The notes under the pieces are model-generated. The model did no database searches, was not told the origin of the DNA, and saw only the letters and a list, made by a program, of their open reading frames with translations. Below, one piece after another: positions 49,562 through 58,136 of a DNA stretch of 64,000 nucleotides. This DNA is from JANMES01 sp038329865. Its GTDB lineage: Bacteria > Planctomycetota > Phycisphaerae > Tepidisphaerales > Tepidisphaeraceae. The stretch is taken from contig JBBQNK010000020.1 in assembly GCA_038329865.1 (NCBI GenBank), positions 1 to 64,000 on the forward strand, given 5' to 3'. The stretch's first letter is position 1. Each line of letters starts with the position of its first letter. The translations under genes and the position numbers were made by a program.

Positions 49562-50694
49562 ATAATCTCGACTACCACCTCCAATCCCCCGCATCCCTCG
49601 GCTACGCCTTCCCCGCCGAGTGGGAGCCGCACGCCGGCACGTGGTTCAGTTGGCCGCGGCCGGAGGGGATTTCTTTTCCCGAGCGGCATCACGCGATTCC
49701 GGAGAACATGGCCCGCATCATTCGCGAGATCACGCCGCGGGAGACCGTGCATATCAATGTGCCGAACCACAACTACGAGCGGATTGTGACCGAGCAGCTT
49801 CTGCGGTACGGCTGCCCGATGAAGAACATCAGTTTCCACCACATCCGCACGAACGAAAATTGGTGCCGCGATCACGGGCCGGCGTTTGTCGTAAATCGGG
49901 CGAAGAAGAAGATGGCGATCGTCGACTGGGGCTTCAACGCCTGGGGCGGGAAGTATCCTCCTTACAATGACGACGATCTCGTGCCCACGCACGTCGCGAT
50001 GGAGCTCGGCCTGAAAGCGTTCTATCCCGAGAAGCCCGGCATGAAGCCGTGGCCGACCACCGGCTGCAAGTACGAGCGGGTGAAAGTTCGCTTGAGCAAC
50101 TTCGTCATCATGGAAGGCGGCTCCGTCGAGTTCAACGGCGCCGGCACCGTCCTCACCACCACCGATTGCCTCCTCAACAAGAACCGTAACCCCGGCCTGA
50201 ACAAAAAGCAGATCGAGCAGTTCCTGAAAGACTACTACGGCCAATCGCACGTCTGCTGGCTCACCGGCGGCATCGAAGGCGACGACACCGACGGGCACAT
50301 TGACGACCTTGCCCGCTTCATCAGCCCCAGGAAGCTCGTAATGGCCGTCGAAACCCGCCGCAAGGATGTAAACTACCGAGTCCTCCAATCCGCCCGCCGG
50401 CAAGCCGAGAAACTCCGCGACCAGGACGGCAAGCCGTTCGAGATCATCGAGATTCCGATGCCCAAACCGCTGGTTATCGACGGCCAGCGGCTTCCGACCA
50501 CCTACGTCAACTTCTACTTCATCAACGGCGCCCTCTTGGTGCCGACGTATCGCGACAAAACCAACGATCGCAAGGCGATCGAGATCCTCCAATCGCACCT
50601 GCCGAAGCACAAAGTCATCGGCATCGACTGCACGGAGCTGATCTGGGGCCTCGGTTCCATCCACTGCCTGACGCAGCAGCAGCCGAAAATCTGA
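49558..50694 (+). CDS. aguA: Agmatine deiminase
   Basis: Converts agmatine to N-carbamoylputrescine. The 378-residue guanidino-group deiminase has AEWEPHAGTWFSWP at about 20-33, NWCRDHGPAFVV, FVIMEGGSVEFNGAG, EGDDTDGHIDDLARF (substrate His/Asp) and catalytic Cys in GLGSIHCLTQQQP near the C-terminus. ATG at 49558 overlaps the preceding small gene by 4 bases. The following gene, speA, supplies its substrate. Confidence 0.95.
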   Translation: MNNLDYHLQSPASLGYAFPAEWEPHAGTWFSWPRPEGISFPERHHAIPENMARIIREITPRETVHINVPNHNYERIVTEQLLRYGCPMKNISFHHIRTNENWCRDHGPAFVVNRAKKKMAIVDWGFNAWGGKYPPYNDDDLVPTHVAMELGLKAFYPEKPGMKPWPTTGCKYERVKVRLSNFVIMEGGSVEFNGAGTVLTTTDCLLNKNRNPGLNKKQIEQFLKDYYGQSHVCWLTGGIEGDDTDGHIDDLARFISPRKLVMAVETRRKDVNYRVLQSARRQAEKLRDQDGKPFEIIEIPMPKPLVIDGQRLPTTYVNFYFINGALLVPTYRDKTNDRKAIEILQSHLPKHKVIGIDCTELIWGLGSIHCLTQQQPKI

Positions 50695-50705
50695 CGCATC
50701 ATCTT

Positions 50706-50769
50706 CGTGTAGCCGGCGAGCTTGCTCGCCGTTGAACGCTCGACGGCGAGCAAGCTCGCCGGCTACGCG
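50706..50769. repeat. Class G cloverleaf-like inverted repeat
   Basis: 27-base arms (50706-50732 and 50743-50769) with one mismatch. Each arm holds an inner hairpin CGGCGAGC/GCTCGCCG next to GTAGC/GCTAC. It lies between aguA and speA and is nearly identical to 12889-12947. Confidence 0.85.
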
Positions 50770-50827
50770 TGGATTCCGACAGACCGATAATTTTCCCTCA
50801 TCGCACATTATTTTTTCGCCAGGAGGT

Positions 50828-50854
50828 TTGACTTTGCGTCAACTTTGATACGAT
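50828..50854 (+). promoter_or_regulatory. Possible speA promoter
   Basis: TTGACT (50828-50833) and TACGAT (50849-50854) with a 15-base spacer, slightly short. It lies after the class G repeat and about 50 bases before the ATG, suggesting that speA can be transcribed separately. Confidence 0.4.
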
Positions 50855-50904
50855 TACAGCGGCTTCAGCAAAGAGAGGTTCGGCTCCGCCGAGGAAAATA
50901 CACA

Positions 50905-52887
50905 ATGACGACCGCCACGGTTGACACAGGCTCAACTCCATCCAAGCCCATCCCGCCTTCCGCGCCCAATTCCAACGGCCAAGCAAAACACTGGACCACC
51001 GCCGATTCCGCGAAGCTCTACGGCATCGCGAACTGGGGCCAGGGGTATTTCTCCGTCAACCCGGAAGGCCACGTCGCCGTCCATCCGACGCAGATCGCCG
51101 ATAAGTGCATCGACCTGAAAACACTCGTCGACGAACTCCGCGAGCGCGACATTCAACTGCCGGCCCTCATCCGCTTCACCGATATTCTCAAGCACCGCGT
51201 CGGCAAACTGCACGACGCGTTCGCGACTGCAATCCGCGAGAACGAATACCGCGGTCGATACCGCTGCGTCTACCCGATCAAGGTCAACCAGCAGCGCCAC
51301 GTGGTGGAAGAAATCCACAGCTTCGGCAAGCCGTTCGGTTTCGGACTTGAAGCGGGCAGCAAGCCGGAACTCTTGGCCGTCATGGCGATTGTGGATGACA
51401 ACGATACGCCGATCGTCTGCAACGGTTTTAAGGATGACGAGTTCATCGAGGCCGTCATCCTCGCGACCAAGATCGGGCGGAACGTCATCCCGGTCGTGGA
51501 AAAATTCAGCGATCTGGAATTGATCGTGAAATATTCCAAGCTGCACAATGTCACGCCGAGCATCGGCGTGCGCGTGAAGCTCGCCGCCCGCGGCGCCGGC
51601 CGATGGGAGCAATCCGGAGGCGTGCGATCGAAGTTCGGGCTCTTCATTTCAGAAGTCATCGACGCACTGGAATACCTCCGCAAGGAAGGAATGGGCGACT
51701 GCCTCAACCTCCTGCACTTCCATCTCGGCAGCCAGATCAACAACATTCGCAACATCAAAAGCGCGATCATCGAACTCGTTCGCGTCTACACCGAACTGCA
51801 ACGCCTCGGCGCCGGTCTGACGATGATCGACGTCGGCGGCGGCCTCGGCGTGGATTACGACGGCTCGAAAACTAACTTCGAATCCTCCATCAACTACGGC
51901 CTGCAGGAATACGCCAACGACGTGGTCTTCCATGTCAAGGAAATCTGCGACCAGGCCGGCGTGGAGCACCCGACGATTCTCTCCGAGTCCGGCCGGGCGA
52001 TGGTGGCGTATCACAGCGTGTTGGTGTTCAACATCATCGGCTGGAGCGGTTTCGCGCGGTTCAATCTGCCGGACTCACTGACGGCTGCGGAACGCGCCGA
52101 CTTGCCCGCGCCGGTGATGAATCTCTTCGACACCTTCCGCGAAGTAAACACAAGCAACTTCACCGAGTGCTACCATGACGCGCAGCTGGCTAAAGAAGCC
52201 GTGCTGAATCTGTTCAACCTCGGCTACTGCTCGCTCGAGCACCGCAGCCTGGCCGAGCGATTGTTCTTCGGCATCTGCAGCAAGATCCTGCAGATCGTCC
52301 GCAAGTTGGAGTACGTTCCGGAAGAATTCGAGTCGCTGGAACTCACGCTCTCCGACACGTATTTCTGCAACTTCAGCATTTTCCAATCGATGCCCGACAG
52401 CTGGGCCATCGATCAGCTGTTCCCAATCATGCCGATCCATCGGCTGAACGAAGAGCCCCTCTGCCGCGGAATACTTGCCGACATCACCTGCGACTCCGAC
52501 GGCAAGGTCGATCACTTCATCGACCGCCGCGACGTGAAGAGCGTGCTTGAACTTCACGACTACAAGGGAGAAGACTACTGCGTCGCTGCGTTCTTAGTGG
52601 GCGCGTACCAGGAAATCCTCGGCGATCTCCACAACCTGCTCGGCGACACCAACGCCGTTCACGTCACCGTCGACGACAACGGCCACTGCTCCATCGACGA
52701 GGTGATCGAAGGCGATACCGTCCGCGAAGTGCTGCAATACGTGCAGTTCTCCGCCGACGAATTGCTGCGATCGATGCGGAAGACCGTGGAGAAGGCCGTG
52801 CGCGATGGAAAGATCAGCATCGACGAATCGCGCGTGCTGCTGAAGTTTTATGAGTCGGGGCTTGAAGGGTATACGTATCTGGAATGA
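50905..52887 (+). CDS. speA: Biosynthetic arginine decarboxylase
   Basis: PLP enzyme that decarboxylates arginine to agmatine. The 660-residue protein matches the SpeA family: IANWGQGYFSVNPEGHVAV, RCVYPIKVNQQRHVVEEI with the PLP lysine (about 125), GLEAGSKPELLAVMA, RSKFGL, MIDVGGGLGVDYDGS and LSESGRAMVA, CNFSIFQSMPD, and the C-terminal SADELLRSMRKTVE. Length is normal. The ATG at 50905 is preferred over the 50845 frame start because the earlier 20 residues are not family-like. Last gene of the polyamine cluster. Confidence 0.95.
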   Translation: MTTATVDTGSTPSKPIPPSAPNSNGQAKHWTTADSAKLYGIANWGQGYFSVNPEGHVAVHPTQIADKCIDLKTLVDELRERDIQLPALIRFTDILKHRVGKLHDAFATAIRENEYRGRYRCVYPIKVNQQRHVVEEIHSFGKPFGFGLEAGSKPELLAVMAIVDDNDTPIVCNGFKDDEFIEAVILATKIGRNVIPVVEKFSDLELIVKYSKLHNVTPSIGVRVKLAARGAGRWEQSGGVRSKFGLFISEVIDALEYLRKEGMGDCLNLLHFHLGSQINNIRNIKSAIIELVRVYTELQRLGAGLTMIDVGGGLGVDYDGSKTNFESSINYGLQEYANDVVFHVKEICDQAGVEHPTILSESGRAMVAYHSVLVFNIIGWSGFARFNLPDSLTAAERADLPAPVMNLFDTFREVNTSNFTECYHDAQLAKEAVLNLFNLGYCSLEHRSLAERLFFGICSKILQIVRKLEYVPEEFESLELTLSDTYFCNFSIFQSMPDSWAIDQLFPIMPIHRLNEEPLCRGILADITCDSDGKVDHFIDRRDVKSVLELHDYKGEDYCVAAFLVGAYQEILGDLHNLLGDTNAVHVTVDDNGHCSIDEVIEGDTVREVLQYVQFSADELLRSMRKTVEKAVRDGKISIDESRVLLKFYESGLEGYTYLE

Positions 52888-53420
52888 TTGCGCGGTACTC
52901 GCGGCCCGACGACGCTACTACTTTCCGCATTTTTAACTTTTGCAATTTGCATTCTGCATTTTGCCTTTCTCCAGCCCCTCGCCTTCATTTTTTCTCTTTC
53001 CACACAGGCTGATATTGCTAACTCCCGGCCCGGCCATCGCTTCGGCCTAAATGACTGGGTGCGGAAAAGTACAAAAAGGGACGGAAAGGGACGTTTAGGT
53101 ACGGAGAGGGACGGGTTACATCTCGCCACCTATTCGATTGTCAAAGAACGCCCGCCCTTCTCTCGCCGAAGTCCGGAGGGAGAGGAACCGAACGCGACTT
53201 CGCTCGCGCAAAATCGCCCTTACATCTATACGTCGGCGGAACCGAAAAGTCGGCCAAATTCCGCGATTTTTCGGCCGATTTTGCACATTTTTGCAATCTC
53301 CGGCCGGGCCGGGAGTTGGGCCGTGACGTGGAGACAGAAATGCCTTTTTCCCCGGGGAAATTAGACATGGCTATTCATCAAACACCGGCTATCGTCCTGT
53401 TATCTGGAAGGAGGACTTCG
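52888..53420. other. 533-base spacer with repeat fragments
   Basis: No gene. It holds one arm-like stretch of class C (about 52925-52975, GCATTCTGCATT) and an irregular tandem GGGACGG/AAAGGGACG repeat (about 53078-53115). Short hydrophobic ORFs here have no domain. GGAAGGAGG at 53407-53414 is the SD of the next gene. Confidence 0.4.
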
Positions 53421-53939
53421 ATGCGTGACAAGCGATTCGTCGCGGCCCATCGCGGTGGGCCGTTGGTTCTCGCAAAGCATCGGCTCCTCGCGGCATGGGC
53501 CGCTGATTGTGCGGAACATCTGCTGCCCCTGTTTGAACGTCGCAGTTCAGATGGTCGGCCGCGACAGGCGATCGAGATCGGCCGGGCGTGGGCTCGCGGC
53601 GAGATCAAGACAGGTGTTGCCCAGCGAGCGGCAGTCGCCGCACACGCCGCCGCGCGAGAGACGACCGACCCGGCCGCCGTCGCCGTCGCGCGAGCGGCGG
53701 GCCACGCCGTCGCAACCGCCCACTTCGCCGATCACTGCCTCGGACCGGTGATCTACGGTGCAAAGGCAGTAGAGGCAGCAGGCGGGTCTGCCGACGAGGA
53801 GCGGGCCTGGCAACTTGCTCGCCTGCCCGACGAATTGCGGACGCTGGTACTCTCCGCGCTCGAGCAACGCCAAACCGGAGCGCGGTCCCACCCGCCGGAT
53901 AGCCACGCAGTTACCGGCCGGGCGGAACGTTCGTTGTGA
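53421..53939 (+). CDS. Orphan Imm5-like immunity protein
   Basis: 172 residues resembling the Imm5 family, small proteins that protect against polymorphic toxins: MRDKRFVAAHRGGPL, KHRLLAAWAADCAEHLLPLF, AIEIGRAWARGEIKTGVA, AAHAAARETTDP, AARAVGHAVATAHFADHCLG-like segment (about 95-115) and GAKAVEAAGG. The His-rich AAGHAVATAHFADH core is intact. No toxin gene is adjacent; the following 500 bases look degenerate. The ATG is supported by a strong GGAGG site. Possible origin by transfer or as residual immunity. Confidence 0.75.
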   Translation: MRDKRFVAAHRGGPLVLAKHRLLAAWAADCAEHLLPLFERRSSDGRPRQAIEIGRAWARGEIKTGVAQRAAVAAHAAARETTDPAAVAVARAAGHAVATAHFADHCLGPVIYGAKAVEAAGGSADEERAWQLARLPDELRTLVLSALEQRQTGARSHPPDSHAVTGRAERSL

Positions 53940-54434
53940 TTTCAAATCAGCTCAACTCGCGACCGGCCGTTCTTGCTCTCATTCCAGAAGTTTCATACCG
54001 ACTTTTTTTTTACCGAACATCAAGTCAGAATATCTGGAATGCAAGTGATTTTCTTTGACCGACAAATTGAGCATGGGTAAGTTGTTAGAGCTAAAACGGG
54101 GGCGGGGAGTATTTCCTTGCTATATGACCCGTGCGACAGATATTATTGGTTCTGTTGCACTAACTTTTTTGTTCATTGAATTAAATGAGAAAAAGACATG
54201 CCAACGACGGTTGACACCTTTGGTACGCTGCTCGCCGCGCCGCGCGCAGAACGGGTACGCTGCTGCGGACGTCGCGTCGAGCAGCGTACCGGCCCGTTGG
54301 CTTCTCTGGTGCTGGGGAATTTTTTGAAGAAAGTGCAACAGAACCCGCCGCTGCTCTGGATCGTGGCCGCCGCAGCGTGACCTGGGAATCCAAAGCCATT
54401 GCCGCGCGGCCCCGACCAGAGAACGGCATTCGTT
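53940..54434. other. Degenerate, AT-richer stretch
   Basis: 495 bases without a supported gene. Base composition is more AT-rich around 54000-54190. An inverted repeat GGTACGCTGCTCG (54222-54234) with CGAGCAGCGTACC (54278-54290) is present. Short reading frames here are not convincing; one short stretch (ATDIIGSVALTFLF) faintly recalls the start of sugar transferases but breaks off. Confidence 0.4.
54222..54290. repeat. 13-bp inverted repeat in degenerate stretch
   Basis: GGTACGCTGCTCG (54222-54234) and CGAGCAGCGTACC (54278-54290) are exact reverse complements with a 43-base centre that also contains a GGGTACGCTGCTG copy. Unlike the other repeats it has a long GC-rich centre. Confidence 0.7.
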
Positions 54435-54670
54435 ATGCTGCTCCCGGGAAACAATAAGCAGGTCGAAGAGTTGAAACAGATGATGCAGCGAGTGGGAACT
54501 CGCCGCCTGTTCTTCTGGTTTTCGTATTCAACCTACCAGTCGCAATCGCCCTCTCATTGTTACCGCTCACAATTAACGAAGTGATTCGAGGGGCGATCGC
54601 GGTCTTGGCCTTTGCGATCAGCCAAACCTTCTTCTACTTTAAGATCCGTTCGTTGGCCCGCCAGCAATAG
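54435..54670 (+). pseudogene. Possible frameshifted small membrane protein gene
   Basis: The first part in frame from ATG 54435 reads LLPGNNKQVEELKQMMQRVG. Near 54500 the membrane-like sequence continues in another frame (PVLLVFVFNLPVAIALSLLP, then INEVIRGAIAVLAFAISQTF) ending with TAG at 54668-54670. In that second frame there is no start codon after a TAA upstream, so one frameshift would be required for a product of about 78 residues. This may be a broken gene. Confidence 0.35.
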
Positions 54671-54690
54671 CTGCACAACGTTGGTCCGTT

Positions 54691-55008
54691 ATGCCCACCT
54701 GGAAACGCACAATTCCGCTACGACCTATCGCGGTTTGTCTCACGATTCTCTTCGTGCTGCTATTCGTTATGCCCTTCGTCCTTCATGGGCGGATGCCGCG
54801 TGATCCGGTTGAACCGCAGAAGATCACATATGGGGCGGCCGCGTTCCTTGGCCTGTTTGCCATTGCTGCGTTCGGCGTAGGGATGCTCTCGTTGCTTGCC
54901 GCGATCTTCGCATTCGTCAAGCGCGATCGAGTCGCGCTTGCTATGGCCCTACCAGCGCCTTGCATAGCTTTGATTGCGCTGGCCCTGCTCTGGCTTGATG
55001 GAATGTAG
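54691..55008 (+). CDS. Small membrane protein, unknown
   Basis: 105 residues with three predicted membrane segments (about 12-31, 46-72, 82-100) joined by short polar loops (GRMPRDPVEPQK, VKRDRV). No family recognised. It lies 20 bases after the possible pseudogene and on the same strand; the hydrophobic pattern and codon use support it. Confidence 0.6.
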   Translation: MPTWKRTIPLRPIAVCLTILFVLLFVMPFVLHGRMPRDPVEPQKITYGAAAFLGLFAIAAFGVGMLSLLAAIFAFVKRDRVALAMALPAPCIALIALALLWLDGM

Positions 55009-55098
55009 GCCGTCCGGCGGTGGGCATAACCCACGGATGCACTGGACCGAGCCGGCGGGATGAGCTTTTTCATAGTCCTTCAGCCCGCCGCGCTTACG

Positions 55099-55515
55099 CT
55101 AAATACTCCGATTCCAATCCGGCGGCAGCAGCAAAATGGGGATTTTCGTGTTCTTGATCATTTCCACCGGCACGTTGCCGGCTAGCAATCTGGCGAAGAC
55201 ATTCTTGCCGGTCATGCCAAGCACGATCATGCTCACTTCATGCTCGGTGGCGGTGTTGAGGACGGCGCGGGCGATGTCGTCGGAGAACATCAGGAGCGTT
55301 TGCACGGCCACGCTGTTTTTTTCCAGGTGACCTCGCATGTAACTGATGGCGGCTTCGCCGTCGGCCTGTTCCTGGTCGCGCATCTGGCCGCCGCTGGGGC
55401 GCGAGACGTGGACGACCAGCACCTCGGCGCTCATGCGCTTGGCGAGATCGGTGATACATTCCACGATTTTCTGGGCGGCCCAAGGGCTGCTCACGGCTAC
55501 GAGAAGTCGAGTCAT
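55099..55515 (-). CDS. Universal stress protein (UspA family)
   Basis: 138 residues. Starts with the typical TRLLVAVSSPWAAQKIVE, has VLVVHVSRP, then VSMIVLGMTGKNVFARLLAGNVPVEMI. The ATP-binding pattern G-x2-G-x9-G is present but the final residue is Asn instead of Ser/Thr (GNVPVEM), so ATP binding is uncertain. The C-terminus ends with IPILLLPPDW, common in the family. It lies 1 base after rdgB, last of a three-gene operon. Confidence 0.9.
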   Translation of the reverse strand: MTRLLVAVSSPWAAQKIVECITDLAKRMSAEVLVVHVSRPSGGQMRDQEQADGEAAISYMRGHLEKNSVAVQTLLMFSDDIARAVLNTATEHEVSMIVLGMTGKNVFARLLAGNVPVEMIKNTKIPILLLPPDWNRSI

Positions 55516-55516
55516 T

Positions 55517-56431
55517 TCAGGGTGTCCTTGGTGTTGACTTTAGGTTCATTGTCGCGGGACGCGAGGACTGATTTTGCTCGCGGCCTGACTGCGCAGCGGC
55601 CGTCTTTTGAAAAAAACTCGCCCCGCTGGTTGTGGGAACATTGGTTGAGCGACTCGTGAACAGTTCGGTCTCATCGATTATTTTTCGCAGCTGCTTCATC
55701 GCCTTCCCGCGATGGCTGATGGCGTGCTTCTCCGCGGGCGAAAGCTCGGCCGTCGTGCGGCTCATCTCGGGGATGAAGAAGAGCGGATCGTACCCGAAGC
55801 CGTTGCTGCCGCGCGGGGAACGGAGGAGGCGGCCTTCCACGCTGTCTCGCGCGGTGAGCACCACTCGCCCCTGCGGGTCGGCCAGTGCCAGCACGCAGAC
55901 GAACCGGGCGGTGCGATCAGCGTCGGCGACGTTCTCAAGCTGCTTGAGGAGCAGCGCGTTGTTGGCCTGATCGGGGCTCGACTCGGCTCGCCCAAGGTGG
56001 CTCGACTCTGCTCGGGCCTGATCGGCATCGACGGGTACTGGGTTAGCTTGTTCCAAACGCCGGTCGCTGTGCGACCGCATTCCGGAATCCGGTCGCACGG
56101 CGACCGGCGTGGATTTTAGACTAAGCAATTGTCCGTCGGCGTCGTGCAGTTTCGCCCAGCGAGCGCTTTTAACGCCGGGGGATTTATCGAGCGCGTCGAC
56201 TTCAAGCCCGCTGTCGTCCGCCAGCGCCCAGCACTTGGCGGCGGCGGCGTAGTGGGTCGCTTTGAGGCAGACGTTGGCGAGAAAAGTCGCGCCAGTTTCT
56301 TCGGGCTCGGCGATGGTTCCGTGGATCGCACCGGCGGCGGTCAGGTCCGCGCACTCCATGCCGGAGCCTCCGAGCATTTCGGCGAATTCGCGAGCCTTTC
56401 CTGCGTTGCCGGTGGCGATCAGCAGTTTCAT
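55517..56431 (-). CDS. rdgB: XTP/dITP diphosphatase (RdgB/HAM1) with in-frame insertion
   Basis: Hydrolyses deaminated purine nucleoside triphosphates (dITP, XTP). The core is clear: LLIATGNAGKAREFAEML, EETGATFLANVCLKATHYA, WALADDSGLEVDAL, PGVKSARWA, NNALLLKQLENV, RTARFVCVLALADP, GSNGFGYDPLFFIPE, KHAISHRGKAMKQL. The protein has 304 residues against about 200 for the family. About 55 extra residues lie between 101 and 155, from a DNA insertion containing a palindrome (56057-56110), and there is a roughly 50-residue tail. The insert is at a surface loop between the SARWA strand and the NNALLL helix, so activity could be retained. Confidence 0.9.
   Translation of the reverse strand: MKLLIATGNAGKAREFAEMLGGSGMECADLTAAGAIHGTIAEPEETGATFLANVCLKATHYAAAAKCWALADDSGLEVDALDKSPGVKSARWAKLHDADGQLLSLKSTPVAVRPDSGMRSHSDRRLEQANPVPVDADQARAESSHLGRAESSPDQANNALLLKQLENVADADRTARFVCVLALADPQGRVVLTARDSVEGRLLRSPRGSNGFGYDPLFFIPEMSRTTAELSPAEKHAISHRGKAMKQLRKIIDETELFTSRSTNVPTTSGASFFQKTAAAQSGREQNQSSRPATMNLKSTPRTP
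55970..56115. repeat. Palindromic insertion inside rdgB
   Basis: Arms 56057-56076 and 56091-56110 are 20 bases each (ACGCCGGTCG...GCGACC) with one mismatch, around a 14-nt loop containing ATTCCGGAAT. A short tandem repeat of CTCGACTC.GCTCG lies at about 55976-56020. The reading frame of rdgB is kept through the whole insert. Confidence 0.8.
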
Positions 56432-57555
56432 CGCCCACCCCGGTCGATCGTCCGGAGTTGCCCGCCGAGTTGTCCGGCGTTGGTGTCGAGCGGGGTCATG
56501 CCGGTGTCGATGATCGGGTCGCGCTGGGAGCTTCCGAGCAGGCCGCCCGGCTCGTCGCGCGGGATGAAGATCACCAGCGACGGTTCGGGCAGGTTCACCG
56601 TGCCGCTGCCGTCCTTCAACTTGTGGGGATGGTAGATGTCATTCCCGTTCACGGCGCGCGTGGGGTATTTCGCCATCGCGTCGAGTAGCGTTGGATCGAC
56701 CGGAACGTAAGTCAGTTCCACAGGCCGCACCAGGTGGCCGGAGGCATCTCGCATGCCTTCCTTGATGTTCTGGCTGTCCATCATCCCCGGCGGCATGACC
56801 ACCGGGCGGTCATCGCTCGCGCCGCGATCCGGCATCCGCTCCGACACCGCCGATTGCGGCCACGCGCCGATGCAGACCGAGCTTACCGTCTTTCCGTGGA
56901 AGAAATAGACGTCCTTCACACCGGCCTCACGTGCTAAGCGCACGGCGTTCACCGCGCCTTGCTTTCGGTCGGGGCTGTCCATGTAGACTCCGATCTCCAG
57001 CGACCAGAATGCCTTGGTCGGGTCGCCGTCGGGCTTGTTGCGGTCGACGTTGCGAAGGTCCCACTCAGCCGGCGCCGGCGGGTCGGCAGGTTCGAGCGGG
57101 GCCATCCCGGCGATCGGGAAAATCCGATCGCCCACGGCGTTTTCGTACGACCGCAGCTTCGCCAGGTCGGCCTGGGCTCGCTTGCCTTCACGAGAGTCCT
57201 TGCTCTCCTCAGCCCGCGGGTCGATCGACTTGTAGAACCCGAAGTACAGCGTGCTCACGTCGTCTTCATGAACCAGGTAGAAACCTTTCAGCCCGGTGAG
57301 TGCGATGATCTGCTGTTTGTAAACCTTGGCGTGCTCAACGTGGCCGGTGCCCTTGATCTGCGTGCAGACGATGGTCCATCGCGCGTCGGGCGGCGGGATC
57401 GCTCCATCGTTTGCCGCCGCCGCTGTTCCAGCGGCCGGTGGTAGCGCGCCGGAGCCAGTGGCCGAAGCGCCCGTCGTACCCGGCGGTCCACCGCAGCCGG
57501 CTAACAACAGAAATCCGCTCACGATCATGCTTACTGCGACCCATTTCATAGCCAT
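56428..57555 (-). CDS. Lipoprotein, possibly with SPOR-like repeats, unknown function
   Basis: 375 residues from ATG 57555 (other in-frame ATGs at 57549, 57561, 57570 and 57573 are close). Lipobox LLAGC gives a lipid anchor. After a Gly/Ala/Pro linker there are two similar alpha/beta parts: WTIVCTQIKG...VYKQQIIALTG..GFYLVHEDD..TLYFGFY, and WSLEIGVYMDS..KQGAVNAVRLAREAGVKDVYFFHG..SSVCIGAW. These are reminiscent of SPOR domains, though this is not certain. The C-terminal 130 residues are not recognised. The stop overlaps rdgB by 4 bases. Confidence 0.7.
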   Translation of the reverse strand: MAMKWVAVSMIVSGFLLLAGCGGPPGTTGASATGSGALPPAAGTAAAANDGAIPPPDARWTIVCTQIKGTGHVEHAKVYKQQIIALTGLKGFYLVHEDDVSTLYFGFYKSIDPRAEESKDSREGKRAQADLAKLRSYENAVGDRIFPIAGMAPLEPADPPAPAEWDLRNVDRNKPDGDPTKAFWSLEIGVYMDSPDRKQGAVNAVRLAREAGVKDVYFFHGKTVSSVCIGAWPQSAVSERMPDRGASDDRPVVMPPGMMDSQNIKEGMRDASGHLVRPVELTYVPVDPTLLDAMAKYPTRAVNGNDIYHPHKLKDGSGTVNLPEPSLVIFIPRDEPGGLLGSSQRDPIIDTGMTPLDTNAGQLGGQLRTIDRGGR

Positions 57556-57871
57556 CTCCATCCGGACCATCATACCCGCGCCGCCAAATTTCCCGCCAGC
57601 CGGGGCGGGTCTGATAGCCTGATTATCGGCCGTTGGCATGATATCCCACCACGGCCGGGGCGTCGCCGGAGCGTCCTTTGTTCCTGACGCAACATTTACC
57701 GGTAAATTGCCCGTTTCGGCAACCGTTCGGACCCGCCAAATTCGCTCACAAGTCGGTTTTTGCGAGGGAGAGACCATTTGAGGAAGGAATTTCTTCACCA
57801 CCGCCAGAGCCCGCTCCGCGATACTTTGCCCGCCGCCCACGATAGAATGCCGCCAACGAAAGGCCCATCCC
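57556..57871. other. Divergent spacer between lipoprotein genes
   Basis: 316 bases between divergent small lipoprotein genes. A longer frame extends upstream of the 57555 start but lacks protein-like features and begins before the signal peptide. GATAGAAT at 57841-57848 may be a -10 for the rightward gene. No other structure seen. Confidence 0.3.
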
Positions 57872-58111
57872 ATGTCCCCCTCGCTCAAGTTCTTGATGGC
57901 GGCGCTGCTCTGCGTGGCCGCCCTTGGTTGCGAATCACCGGCCGGGCAACCGCCGGCGTCAGCGAACGGACGCTACCTCTTTTCGCACGATTCCCGCGAC
58001 GTCTTCATCACCGACACCGCCACCGGCACGGTCTGGTACCGATCCCTCGCCCCGCGCGATGACAAGTGGAATGCGATGGGCTCGCCAATCAGTCCGACGA
58101 CGAAGCCGTAA
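57872..58111 (+). CDS. Small lipoprotein, unknown
   Basis: 79 residues with signal peptide and lipobox AALGC (Cys at about 20). The mature part is short and polar: YLFSHDSRDVFITDTATGTVWYRSL. The ..VFITDTATGTVW.. pattern is typical of single beta-propeller-like or WD-like strands, but one repeat only. Function unknown. Confidence 0.7.
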   Translation: MSPSLKFLMAALLCVAALGCESPAGQPPASANGRYLFSHDSRDVFITDTATGTVWYRSLAPRDDKWNAMGSPISPTTKP

Positions 58112-58136
58112 CCTGTGTCAATTAAGTTTTTCCGCA

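Noticed and set aside
49360..50808. 482-residue leftward frame opposite aguA
   Set aside because: Antisense shadow of aguA; also runs through the class G repeat.
52888..53364. 158-residue rightward frame after speA
   Set aside because: Starts directly at the speA stop, contains repeat fragments and has no domain.
54055..54327. 90-residue frame with a hydrophobic stretch faintly like the start of sugar transferases
   Set aside because: The similarity covers only about 15 residues and then ends; more likely decayed or random DNA.
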